Shown piece after piece: positions 32,147-39,960 of a stretch of DNA of 64,000 bases. Each line of letters starts with the position of its first letter. Positions within the stretch are counted from its first letter, which is position 1. The stretch comes from Anaerolineales bacterium (GTDB lineage: Bacteria; Chloroflexota; Anaerolineae; Anaerolineales; Villigracilaceae). The stretch lies in NCBI GenBank assembly GCA_030583925.1, contig CP129482.1:3906693-3970692 (forward strand). The letters run 5' to 3'. The position numbers were made by a program, and so were the translations under genes. The notes under the pieces were generated by a model that was given only the letters and a program-made list of their open reading frames with translations, ran no database searches and was not told the origin of the DNA.

Positions 32147-32461
32147 TCAGCCTTTGTGTCCCTCCAAACAGACCACGCCTTGCGCGCCGACTTGGGCGTT
32201 GTGCACCACCCCGGCGGGCAAATCGAGCCGGTCGCCCGCGTGCAACTCAAACGCTTGATTCAACTCCGGCAGACCGAACGTGATCGAGCCGCGCACCACA
32301 TAGATGACTTTATCGTACGCGTGTGAGTGCGCCGCGTACGTGTCGTGCGCTCCGTTCGACCATACGTACGGATGCAAGCCCTCATCTGCAAAAAGTTGCC
32401 GAAGGGCGGATTCGGTCGGGGCGGCTGGGTCAGCCCAAAGGGTGACGCGAGGCGTGTTTAT
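32147..32461 (-). CDS. Cupin-domain protein (start uncertain)
   Basis: Single-domain cupin, about 104 residues: the metal motif HAYDKVIYVVRGSITFGL matches cupin motif 1 and GDRLDLPAGVVHNAQVG matches motif 2. The catalytic role is unknown. No normal start codon sits near the expected N-terminus (TPRVTLWADP): the nearest canonical ATG is at 32551, deep inside the upstream VOC gene, while an ATA overlaps that gene's TAA. Translational coupling to the VOC gene with an unusual start is the best guess. Confidence 0.65.
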   Translation of the reverse strand: MNTPRVTLWADPAAPTESALRQLFADEGLHPYVWSNGAHDTYAAHSHAYDKVIYVVRGSITFGLPELNQAFELHAGDRLDLPAGVVHNAQVGAQGVVCLEGHKG

Positions 32462-32823
32462 AGTTTCTCCATCAACTCGATCCGATTTCCAAACGGGTCG
32501 AACACATGCGCGCGATTGAATCCTTCCAGAGGCGGTTGGGATAGATCCCATTCGTAGCCTGCCGCTTGAATCTTTTCGAGGAGCGAATCAAGTTCTGATA
32601 CGATAAACGCGGGGTGAGCCTTGCGTGCCGGGTGAAACTCCTGCTCGACGCCGAGATGCACTTGCGCCTCGCCGCTGTGAAGCCACAAGCCGCCGCGCTT
32701 GGCAAGTTCGGGAGGTTTTTGAATTTCAGTGAAGCCGAGGATGCGAATATAAAACGCCCGCGCCTTTTCTTCCTCGCCTGCGGGCATCGCCAATTGAACG
32801 TGGTCAATCGAGAGGATGGTCAT
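32458..32823 (-). CDS. VOC-superfamily (glyoxalase-like) protein
   Basis: 121 residues with two beta-alpha-beta-beta-beta halves: SIDHVQLAMPAGEEEKARAFY holds the first metal His, AQVHLGVEQEF and HPAFIV the middle, and GFNRAHVFDPFGNRIELME the last metal Glu. Members include glyoxalases, dioxygenases and antibiotic-binding proteins; this one cannot be assigned. It overlaps or abuts the cupin gene downstream. Confidence 0.88.
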   Translation of the reverse strand: MTILSIDHVQLAMPAGEEEKARAFYIRILGFTEIQKPPELAKRGGLWLHSGEAQVHLGVEQEFHPARKAHPAFIVSELDSLLEKIQAAGYEWDLSQPPLEGFNRAHVFDPFGNRIELMEKL

Positions 32824-32835
32824 GGCTGGAAAAAG

Positions 32836-32884
32836 GTAAACAAGTAGACACGTGTGTTCCTGCGTACGTGTCTACGTGTCTACG
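32836..32884. repeat. Family I palindromic element, copy 1 (3' side of the rhodanese gene)
   Basis: GTAGACACGTGTG ... TACGTGTCTAC repeat ending 6 nt before the rhodanese stop codon. Confidence 0.7.
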
Positions 32885-32889
32885 TTTTA

Positions 32890-33366
32890 TTACGGTTCTG
32901 TTGGATACCCCGCCGCGACCCACGCGTTGAAACCGCCGAGCAACGCTTCGACATTTTTATAGCCGTTGTGCAACATGAGGAACGCCGCACGGGCGCTCGT
33001 GTGTTCGTTCGGTCAGGTACAGTAAGTGATAATCCATTGGTCTTTGTCGAGTTCCACATTCGCAATGTTCGTCTCGAACTCTTCCAACGGAATGGATAAC
33101 GCGTTGGGCACATGACTCTCGTTATAGTTATCCAAGCTTCTCACATCCACGATGATCGCCGCGCCGGACGTATAAGCGGTGTACGCGACCTCAAGCGGCA
33201 CACGCGGCACGTCGGCTTCGGTGATTGGTAAGTCCAATGGTTGGGATGGGTTCGTCGGCTCGAAGATAACCACTGGGGTTGAGGTTACCTCGGCTGGAAA
33301 TAACGCGTTGCACGCGAGTGTCGCGAGGAGGATGGAGATGGCAAGGGAGATTCGGGTTTTAGTCAT
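32890..33366 (-). CDS. Rhodanese-domain lipoprotein with in-frame UGA (probable selenocysteine)
   Basis: Read through the UGA at 33013-33015 this gives 158 residues. A lipoprotein signal ends at Cys19 (LLATLAC). The rhodanese core has VAYTAYTSGAAIIVDVRS, then NESHVPNALSIPLEEF, then WIITYC116-T-U118-PNEHTSARAAFLMLHNGYKNV, and ends LLGGFNAWVAAGYP. Related rhodaneses carry YCTCPNEHTSARAA, so the UGA stands at the conserved second cysteine. The whole C-terminal part after the UGA is family-like and ends at a normal TAA. GGAGG supports ATG 33366. Probably a sulfur- or selenium-handling protein anchored outside the membrane. A mutated gene is the alternative. Confidence 0.8.
32980..33010 (-). promoter_or_regulatory. 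Candidate bacterial SECIS element (rhodanese gene)
   Basis: After the UGA, outer arms GAACG / CGTTC and inner arms CACG / CGTG enclose loop AGCGCC with G in its second position. The loop starts 16 nt after the UGA, at the near edge of the usual range. Weaker than the hairpin at 5437. Confidence 0.4.
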
Positions 33367-33383
33367 GATTCCTCCGGGTGTAA

Positions 33384-33465
33384 TGTAGACACGTATACAA
33401 GTAGACAAGTAAACAGATCACCATGTGTATCCGTGTCTACTTGTCTACGTGTTTCCGTGTGTACA
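33384..33465. repeat. Family I palindromic element, copy 2 (5' side of the rhodanese gene)
   Basis: TGTAGACACGTATACAAGTA ... CGTGTCTACTTGTCTACG ... CGTGTGTACA. With the copy at 32836 it brackets the rhodanese gene. Confidence 0.75.
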
Positions 33466-35277
33466 TCAACCTATCTCACAAAACCGATCGATCTGTTTGC
33501 CGATGATAGCGAGGCTGTCCTGCCAGAATTTTTTCTGCGTGATGTCAATGCCGAAACGTTTGGCGAGTTTTGCGGCGGGCGCTTCGCCGGTGGAGGCAAG
33601 CAGGTTCATATAATCTGGCACAAAGTCTGCGCCGCGTTTCTGATAGATCGCGTACAAGCCGGTGGCAAACAGCAAACCGAACGCGTAGGGGAAGTTGTAG
33701 AACGAGAAGCCGGGCGAGTAGTAATGCGGCTTCCACGTCCACATGAATTTTTGCAGATAGCGTTCGTCGAGTCCGTCGCCGTAGGTGGCTTTTTGGGCGC
33801 GTTCCATGATCTCGCAGAGATCGTCGGCGGAGAGTTCCGATTTTTCGCGGCGTTCCATCACTTCCTTTTCAAAGAGGAAGCGCGAGTAAATGTCCACGAT
33901 CACCTGACCCGCGTTTTCGATCTGCGCTTCGAGAACCGCAAGTTTTTCCTGCGGATCTTTTGTGGTGGCAAGCGCCGCTTCGGTGACGATAGTTTCGCAC
34001 ATGATCGAAGCGGTCTCTGCCAAGGTCATCGGCGTGTTTTGTTGCAGTTCGGTCTTGCCCGCTTTGTAGGCGCAATAGTTATGGAACGCGTGACCCAACT
34101 CATGCGCGAGCGTGCTGACCTGATTGAACGAACCGTCGTAGTTGGCGAGGACGCGGCTTTCCTTCACCGCAGGGACTCCCATACAGAACGCGCCGCCGCG
34201 CTTGCCGTCGCGTTGTTCCGCGTCGATCCAATTTTTTGCGAACGCGGTCGCCGCCATGTCGCGCAAGTCGGGAGAGAATTCGCCGAAGTATTTCAGGATA
34301 AAGTCGCGCGCTTCGTTGTACGAATAAACCTTGTCCGTTTTACCGAGCGGGGCGAAGATGTCCCACCACGCCAGTTTTCCCGAAGGGTTGCCGAGTTTCT
34401 TCGCCTTCGCCTTGTAATACTTGCGAAACATCGGGAACGAATCTTTCATCGCGCCCATCATCGCGTCGAGGGTCTTGCGGTCCATGCGCGCAAAGTCAAT
34501 CGCGGCGTGGAGCGCGTCCTTGCGCCCGCGTTTTTTCCAGAGTGTGTTCGTCTCGCCTTTGACGCCGTTGAGGGTCGCGGCTAACGTTTCTTTGACTCCC
34601 TCCCACGCTTGGTTCTCCGCGTCGTAGGCGCGATGACGCGTCGCCTCGTCGGGATGCGTGCGGAGGTTGATCAGCGCGGGCATGGGCAACTTTTGAAGTT
34701 TGCCGTCCAGCTCGAAGTCCACAGAAAGTTGCGAGGTGACCGTCCCCTGCAATTTGCCGAAGGCGTTGCCGCCGCTGAGCGACATTTCCGCGGCGAGCAT
34801 TTCCTCCGCTTCGCTCATCAAATATTTTGCCTGGTCGCGCGTCTCTTTGAGTCCGAAGGCGTGCGCCTTAGCCGAGGGATTTGTCGCGACGGCTTCATCG
34901 AGTTTTTTGCCGAGCGTTCCCACCCACGCGCTGAACTGCGTGTTGAGGTTGCTCTGCCGTACCCGCACCTGCTCGTATTCGGAAAGTAGGCGATTGGCGG
35001 TTTTGTCGCGCGAATCGGTAGTGACGAAGGATTCAATGAAGGCGCTGATCGTTCCGCCAAGTTCGTAGATCGCGTTGAACTGGTCCACGGCTTTGCCGAG
35101 CAACGCGCCGAGTTCCTTCGATTTGGTCTTCGCGCTGGCTTTGGTCAGTTTGCTTTTGTAGAATTTCTCGAACTTATCCAATAGGCTGATGTAATCCTTC
35201 ATGGCGTTCTTGAATTCTTTTGATTCGAGCGAGGGGTAGACGTTGGTCATATCCCAACGAGGGGCGGAAATAGTCAT
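33466..35277 (-). CDS. pepF: M3-family oligoendopeptidase F
   Basis: Zinc metallopeptidase that degrades oligopeptides in the cytoplasm. 603 residues; the HELGHAFH zinc-binding motif is near residue 391, with the third ligand in the TLAETASIMCE segment. The C-terminal signature FYNFPYAFGLLFATGLYAIY is typical of pepF. AAGGAG precedes the ATG. The downstream neighbour on the same strand is the Sec rhodanese, separated by a repeat. Confidence 0.94.
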   Translation of the reverse strand: MTISAPRWDMTNVYPSLESKEFKNAMKDYISLLDKFEKFYKSKLTKASAKTKSKELGALLGKAVDQFNAIYELGGTISAFIESFVTTDSRDKTANRLLSEYEQVRVRQSNLNTQFSAWVGTLGKKLDEAVATNPSAKAHAFGLKETRDQAKYLMSEAEEMLAAEMSLSGGNAFGKLQGTVTSQLSVDFELDGKLQKLPMPALINLRTHPDEATRHRAYDAENQAWEGVKETLAATLNGVKGETNTLWKKRGRKDALHAAIDFARMDRKTLDAMMGAMKDSFPMFRKYYKAKAKKLGNPSGKLAWWDIFAPLGKTDKVYSYNEARDFILKYFGEFSPDLRDMAATAFAKNWIDAEQRDGKRGGAFCMGVPAVKESRVLANYDGSFNQVSTLAHELGHAFHNYCAYKAGKTELQQNTPMTLAETASIMCETIVTEAALATTKDPQEKLAVLEAQIENAGQVIVDIYSRFLFEKEVMERREKSELSADDLCEIMERAQKATYGDGLDERYLQKFMWTWKPHYYSPGFSFYNFPYAFGLLFATGLYAIYQKRGADFVPDYMNLLASTGEAPAAKLAKRFGIDITQKKFWQDSLAIIGKQIDRFCEIG

Positions 35278-35383
35278 AGGAAGTTCTCCTTATTATGAAT
35301 GTAGCCCAAGTATACACTGTTGTATCTGGGGAGTTATGCAGTAAAATAAGGCGCATTCATCTGCCTGATTCAGGAGACGCGCT

Positions 35384-36517
35384 ATGAAAGTGACTGTGCT
35401 TCAAGAAAATTTAGCCCGCGGCTTGGGCATTGTTTCGAAAGCGGTTTCGCCGCGCAGCACCTTGCCTGTGCTTGCGAATGTGTTGATCGCATCCGACGAG
35501 GGGCGGCTGCGACTCTCCGCGACGAATCTCGAAATGGGAATCACCTGTTGGATTCCCGCGCGCATCGAAGAGGAAGGCTCGACGACCGTGCCTGCGCGCA
35601 CGTTCTCCGATCTGGTCAGCACATTGCCGAGCGACCAGGTGATGTTGAAACTCGACGCGCAAACGCAAACGCTCAACGTGCGCGGCGGAACGTCCACGAA
35701 CGACATCAAGTGCATTGATGCGCAGGAGTTCCCTCCATTGCCCGTGCCCGATCTCGACGGCGCGGTGCAGATCAACAGCGGCGATTTCCGTGAGATGATT
35801 CATCAAGTTGTTTTTGCGGCGTCGTCAGATGAGGCACGACCCGTTTTGATGGGCGTGCTGATTCAAGTGGATAAGGACAAGCTGACGATGGCCGCGGCAG
35901 ACGGATTCCGACTCTCCGTGCGGAAAGCGGTTCTGTCCACACTTTCGGCTGCCCCAGTTTCGGCGATCGTTCCCGCTCAGGCGCTGAGAGAGTTGGCGCG
36001 CGTCGCCTCCGATGGCGATGAACCGATCTACATGGCGCTTCCCAAAGGACGCGGGCAGGTCGTCTTCCGCGTGAAAGACGTGGAAGTGGTTTCGCAACTG
36101 ATTGACGGCACGTTCCCCGATTTTCAACAGATCATCCCGCGTTCGTACAAGTCGCGCACACTGGTTTCGACTTCATCGTTGTTGAAAGCCTGCAAACAAG
36201 CGGAAATTTTTGCGCGCGAAGGCTCGAACGTGGCGCGCTTCAACATCAAGACCGCGCAAAGCGATATGCAACCCAGCGAAGTGGAGATTTCTGCCACCTC
36301 CGAAGAGACTGGCAAGAACGAAACAATAGTTGAGGCAACGGTAGACGGCGGCGGATTGCTCATCGCGTTCAATGTGAAATTTTTACGCGAAGCCCTCGAA
36401 GTGATTCGCACTCCGAACGTCGCGCTGGAAACCTCCGCGCCGAACGCGCCTGGCGTGGTCAAGCCTGTGGGCGATGACCAGTTCCTGCATGTGATCATGC
36501 CGATGCATCTCGGTTAG
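35384..36517 (+). CDS. dnaN: DNA polymerase III sliding clamp (beta subunit)
   Basis: Ring-shaped clamp holding the replicative polymerase on DNA. 377 residues in three similar domains: SKAVSPRSTLPVLANVLIAS and LEMGITCWIPA in domain 1, VVFAASSDEARPVLMGVLIQ in domain 2, and a C-terminal VKPVGDDQFLHVIMPMHL that forms the partner-binding pocket. CAGGAG precedes the ATG. dnaA is not adjacent, so I do not infer an origin here. Confidence 0.96.
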   Translation: MKVTVLQENLARGLGIVSKAVSPRSTLPVLANVLIASDEGRLRLSATNLEMGITCWIPARIEEEGSTTVPARTFSDLVSTLPSDQVMLKLDAQTQTLNVRGGTSTNDIKCIDAQEFPPLPVPDLDGAVQINSGDFREMIHQVVFAASSDEARPVLMGVLIQVDKDKLTMAAADGFRLSVRKAVLSTLSAAPVSAIVPAQALRELARVASDGDEPIYMALPKGRGQVVFRVKDVEVVSQLIDGTFPDFQQIIPRSYKSRTLVSTSSLLKACKQAEIFAREGSNVARFNIKTAQSDMQPSEVEISATSEETGKNETIVEATVDGGGLLIAFNVKFLREALEVIRTPNVALETSAPNAPGVVKPVGDDQFLHVIMPMHLG

Positions 36518-36557
36518 TTTGATAGTTCGATAGTTGGATGGTTTGTTCGTTCAAAGA

Positions 36558-36587
36558 AGCGCCCGTCGCGAGACGAGGCGCTTTTTG
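36558..36587 (+). terminator. Terminator after dnaN
   Basis: AGCGCC..GTC / GAC..GGCGCT stem followed by TTTTTG. On the opposite strand it also ends near the membrane-protein stop. Confidence 0.8.
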
Positions 36588-36589
36588 TT

Positions 36590-38044
36590 TCATTTCAAGA
36601 TTTCGTAAATGATAAACCTGCGGTTATCGAAGACTTTGTCAATCGGCAGGTTGCACGAAGCGATTTGTTCAGGCGGCACTTGATTATTCTCTCCGACTTT
36701 CTTGCTGAGGATTAAGTAATCGCCTTTGAGCATCCCGTCACATTGGTTGATCATGATGCTGGGGTGATCGGTCATCAATCTCATGACGCGGGCTTTGTAG
36801 AAGATCAGCACACTGTCGGGGGGAGTTTTTCTTTTTACCCAGTTGTATACTTCCATGCTGTATGGGTCGAAAGGACCGTTAATCTGCCGTCCAGTTTGCA
36901 CGTTGCCGTACGCGGAAGTTCCTGAAACCCACAGAAAATACCCGACAAGCGCAAGCCAGAAACCATAAAAAAACCATTGCCCCGCTGGTTGATATTTTTC
37001 AGAAAGTTTTCCGACAGCGAATTTCATTCCCTGAAATGCGAAATAGATGAAGATGGGCAGAAGCGGAAAAATATAACGCGCTCCCTGCCAGTACGGATAC
37101 GTAATGTGGACGAGCATCCATACCGCGAAGAACCAGAGGAAGAATGGTTCGTTCTTGCGCCGAATCCACGCGCCGAGCAAGGCAAAGACCAACACAAAAT
37201 AATACAGATATTGATGAGCCCACGCGCCGCTTCCGAAAAACCCGCCGAACACTTTGAAATACGCGCCGATGAAGCCTTTAACGAGATCAACGGTTAAATT
37301 CTTGTATTGCGATAAATACGACTCGCCCCCGCCGGGGAAGACGAGCGCGTTAGCGCTCCACAACAGCGCAAACGCTGCGCACACGATAAATGAATTCACA
37401 ACGATGCGTTTGACGAATTCCCGGTCTTTGCGACGCGCGAGTAATTTGAAAAATTCGACCGCGAGAAAACATGCCAGTAAAAGAAGCCCTGTGGCGCGTA
37501 AAAACGTCGTGAAGAAAATTGCCGCGCCGATGGACGCGTAATGCATCCAACCGCGTTGCCCCTCGCGCGTGACCAAATACAACGTCAACGTCGAAAAAAA
37601 TAAAAAAGGAATATCGGACAGAATGTAATCGAGGAATTCGATCAGCATGGGATTGAACGCGAACAAAGAAACAAAGAGCAGGCTGCCCGTCCGCGTGAAG
37701 CGGGAGGAAGCGAATAAATAAAGTACGAGCAAGAATCCCGCGTAAAAGATCAATCCGGGAATCTTCAATGTCATTGGACTGATTCCATTCAGCACATAAA
37801 ATGGAACCAATATCAATGGATAGCCCCACGGGTAGGCGAGTGGTCCGAGATGGGACGTGGATTGATAATTTGTGAAATCGCTGATCGCGATGAATTCGTC
37901 CGTCGTCCCCTCGACGATGCTTCGCGCTTGCAACACATACCATGCCCAATCGTCGCCCCATTCATGCCCGCGCCGCAACGTGCCTGCGCCGATCAGCGCT
38001 GAAAGAGAAATGATGAGTAACAGCGGAGGCAACAATTTTTTCAT
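36590..38044 (-). CDS. GT39-like (ArnT/PMT family) membrane glycosyltransferase or mannosyltransferase-related protein
   Basis: 484 residues with a dozen or so membrane helices. The first outer loop carries GHEWGDDWAWYVLQARSIVEG with the paired acidic residues typical of polyprenyl-phosphate-sugar transferases, and AYPWGYPLILVPFY follows. The C-terminal ~80 residues form a small outer domain (YNWVKRKTPPDSVLIFYKARV) common in the family. It may transfer sugar from a lipid carrier to an envelope acceptor. It has a good own promoter with a leaderless start. Confidence 0.85.
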   Translation of the reverse strand: MKKLLPPLLLIISLSALIGAGTLRRGHEWGDDWAWYVLQARSIVEGTTDEFIAISDFTNYQSTSHLGPLAYPWGYPLILVPFYVLNGISPMTLKIPGLIFYAGFLLVLYLFASSRFTRTGSLLFVSLFAFNPMLIEFLDYILSDIPFLFFSTLTLYLVTREGQRGWMHYASIGAAIFFTTFLRATGLLLLACFLAVEFFKLLARRKDREFVKRIVVNSFIVCAAFALLWSANALVFPGGGESYLSQYKNLTVDLVKGFIGAYFKVFGGFFGSGAWAHQYLYYFVLVFALLGAWIRRKNEPFFLWFFAVWMLVHITYPYWQGARYIFPLLPIFIYFAFQGMKFAVGKLSEKYQPAGQWFFYGFWLALVGYFLWVSGTSAYGNVQTGRQINGPFDPYSMEVYNWVKRKTPPDSVLIFYKARVMRLMTDHPSIMINQCDGMLKGDYLILSKKVGENNQVPPEQIASCNLPIDKVFDNRRFIIYEILK

Positions 38045-38050
38045 GTGATT

Positions 38051-38078
38051 ATTTTACTCTTAATATTTGTATAGACAA
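38051..38078 (-). promoter_or_regulatory. Promoter of the GT39-like gene (leaderless)
   Basis: TTGTCT (plus-strand 38073-38078), 16-nt spacer, TAAAAT (38051-38056) ending 6 nt before the ATG at 38044. An ATTTGT-ATAG-ACAAAT palindrome (38065-38080) overlaps the -35 and may be an operator. Confidence 0.6.
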
Positions 38079-38081
38079 ATA

Positions 38082-38109
38082 ATCATCCCTCTGATTCCAG
38101 AGGGATGAT
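38082..38109. terminator. Hairpin between the YhfC-like and GT39-like genes
   Basis: Perfect 12-bp stem ATCATCCCTCTG / CAGAGGGATGAT, 4-nt loop. The minus-strand side is followed by a T-poor tail, so termination is likely but not strong. Confidence 0.65.
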
Positions 38110-38159
38110 ATTCGCTTCGGACTCAATTGAGGCTTGATTCCGCTTGGGGGATTTTTCAC

Positions 38160-38939
38160 CTACCCCGCGACGGACTCTTGCTGGTTGACTTCGTCCAGTG
38201 GTTCAAACTTTGGCTTCATTCTGAAAACGATCCACAAACTGATCGCGGCAAAGACCGCCACGAGACCTTCCGTTTGCAAAATACCAACTGACTGCCCAAC
38301 ATAGACCGCGACCGCATCCACGAACGCGTGCCATAGTAGCGCCAGCCAAAACCAGACGGCTTGTTTCTTTACAAGTCCATACAACACCATGACGGATAAG
38401 CATACGTGCAAACACATCGCGAAGATCCGTTCGAAGAATCCGAGCAGCGCCGTGAAAGGCTGCGCGGACCAGAACGCTTCCACTTGTTGTTTCGCCAATT
38501 CAAGCTGCTCAGGCGGGATGCTTGGCACAGTCGCCAAGTCTATGGCGCGGTATGCAATCATATTGACGAGGGTCAGCGCGCCGAAGATGCCCACAAGGAT
38601 TGCCTCTGTTCCGCCATGACCTAACCCGATTAAGGCGCCTTCCTTCCACGAGCGCGACTTCTTTAAGATGAATTTGTACAGGATGTAACGCGCGGTCTCT
38701 TCAAAGATTCCTGCTAGCAAGCCCAGGATAATGGCGGTGACCAGCAGCGAGGCGCTTTGTAAGGGCTTGTTCAGCCCGAGTACTAGTGGGATATGCAAGA
38801 CCTGTGAAGCGATGAACGTGAGTCCGCCTGCGAGAACGAGTTTCCATGAAAGCGCAAACTTGCGCGTGAAGACGATCCACAAGATGATGGGCAACAGAAT
38901 CATGCCCGAAAAACTGACAATATACGCTGCGATGAGCAT
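38160..38939 (-). CDS. YhfC-family intramembrane metalloprotease-like protein
   Basis: 259 residues with about seven membrane helices. Family motifs: GIFEETARYILYK (candidate catalytic Glu pair), GHGGTEAILVG, and LLWHAFVDAVAVY. YhfC proteins are related to CPBP-type intramembrane proteases; substrates are unknown. It is the last gene of the GntR-slipin-SdpI-DUF4177-YhfC operon, 16 nt after the previous stop. Confidence 0.85.
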   Translation of the reverse strand: MLIAAYIVSFSGMILLPIILWIVFTRKFALSWKLVLAGGLTFIASQVLHIPLVLGLNKPLQSASLLVTAIILGLLAGIFEETARYILYKFILKKSRSWKEGALIGLGHGGTEAILVGIFGALTLVNMIAYRAIDLATVPSIPPEQLELAKQQVEAFWSAQPFTALLGFFERIFAMCLHVCLSVMVLYGLVKKQAVWFWLALLWHAFVDAVAVYVGQSVGILQTEGLVAVFAAISLWIVFRMKPKFEPLDEVNQQESVAG

Positions 38940-38955
38940 AGTATTCTCCTTTAAT

Positions 38956-39177
38956 TTATTGCGACGGTATCGAGCGCATCCGCCGCGCGCGTTCCGTCAG
39001 CGGACGTTTCGCCACGATGGTGATCTTGCCGCTGTTCTCAGGCGTGAAAACATTGATCGCTTCCCAGCCTTCCAAACCCCATTCGTCCAGCGTTTCCTGA
39101 ATTAGTTCGTCTTTTGTGCCAAAGAAACTTCCGATCGTCTGGACTCGATATTCCCAGGGTTTAATTTCGTCTGTCAT
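38956..39177 (-). CDS. DUF4177-like small protein
   Basis: 73 residues: KPWEYRVQTIG ... LDEWGLEGWEAINVFTP ... ITIVAKRPL matches the short DUF4177 pattern (a strand, a W-x-L-x-x-x-GWE motif, then a Lys-Arg strand). The role is unknown. ATG 39177 is preferred over the upstream frame to 39402, because TGAGG precedes it and the extra part overlaps the SdpI gene. Fourth gene of the operon. Confidence 0.75.
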   Translation of the reverse strand: MTDEIKPWEYRVQTIGSFFGTKDELIQETLDEWGLEGWEAINVFTPENSGKITIVAKRPLTERARRMRSIPSQ

Positions 39178-39229
39178 GTCAACCTCAGTTTCACGTGAAA
39201 CAGGGCAGGGGAACCTGCTCCGTTTTGAT

Positions 39230-39874
39230 TTACGCCTTCGTCTCCCGCCGCCACAGGACGTAGGAATAAACGATCGGCACGAACGCGGCGATGAGCATGG
39301 CTCCCAGCATGAGCCAGATGCCAGTCTCGCCGAGGAACGCGCTGATAATCGTCGCCGCGCCGCCCAGCATGAATAGTTTGGAGCCGAGTTTATGCGTTTC
39401 ATCCCAGACCGTCTCGCTGGAGAGCGTCCACGGCGTGCGGATGCCGATGAAGAAGTTGCGTTTGGCTTTGCCCATCATATAGCCGATGCCAATGAAGAGC
39501 AGACCGACGACGGGCAGGACCATGACTGTCATATTGATAGTCGTGCCTAACGCGGCAAACAGGGTCAGGGCGTAGACGTAGAGCATGTATGCCACAAACA
39601 CCACGATAAACCCGTTGAAGATGCCGATGAATTTGGCGATGTTAGCTTTGAGCGGATCAATATGTGGGATGACGAGAAACAAGCCCAACAGCCCAAGCGT
39701 AATCATCGGCATCATGAAGACGCCCCAGAATTTGGACATATAGCCGTCAATCTCGCCTGCGGCGTTCCAGTGCGAAGGCATGGGATCGGGCAGTTGGCTC
39801 CAGAGCAGGAGTCCTGCAATGACTGCTAGCACGATCAAGGCTAGGCTAATCATGGTTGTGAGTTTGGTTGACAT
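39230..39874 (-). CDS. SdpI/DUF1648-family membrane protein
   Basis: 214 residues with six helices. DUF1648 motif LPDPMPSHWNAAGEIDGYMSK lies after helix 1, and the SdpI signature FFIGIRTPWTLSSETVWDETHKLG follows helix 4. In Bacillus, SdpI gives immunity to a membrane toxin and acts with a repressor; here it is next to a GntR regulator and slipin, suggesting an envelope-stress operon. GAAAGGA precedes the ATG. Confidence 0.88.
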   Translation of the reverse strand: MSTKLTTMISLALIVLAVIAGLLLWSQLPDPMPSHWNAAGEIDGYMSKFWGVFMMPMITLGLLGLFLVIPHIDPLKANIAKFIGIFNGFIVVFVAYMLYVYALTLFAALGTTINMTVMVLPVVGLLFIGIGYMMGKAKRNFFIGIRTPWTLSSETVWDETHKLGSKLFMLGGAATIISAFLGETGIWLMLGAMLIAAFVPIVYSYVLWRRETKA

Positions 39875-39899
39875 TTTATTTCCTTTCTTTCTTGAGTTT

Positions 39900-39960
39900 C
39901 AGGTTGCAGGTTGAAGGTCGCAAGTCAGCGGTCAACCTGCAACTTTCAACTTTTGACCTT
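39900..39960. repeat. Family H repeat between the slipin and SdpI genes
   Basis: AGGTTGCAGGTTGAAGGTCG then CAACCTGCAACTTTCAACTT, inverted-repeat arms. Resembles the copies at 43134 and, in icd, at 17352. Confidence 0.6.

Noticed and set aside
33013..33408. A short rhodanese fragment ending at the UGA
   Set aside because: The conserved C-terminal half continues in the same frame after the UGA to a normal TAA stop.
35278..36517. A replication origin next to dnaN
   Set aside because: No dnaA gene or cluster of DnaA boxes was seen; the spacer upstream of dnaN is only about 106 nt.
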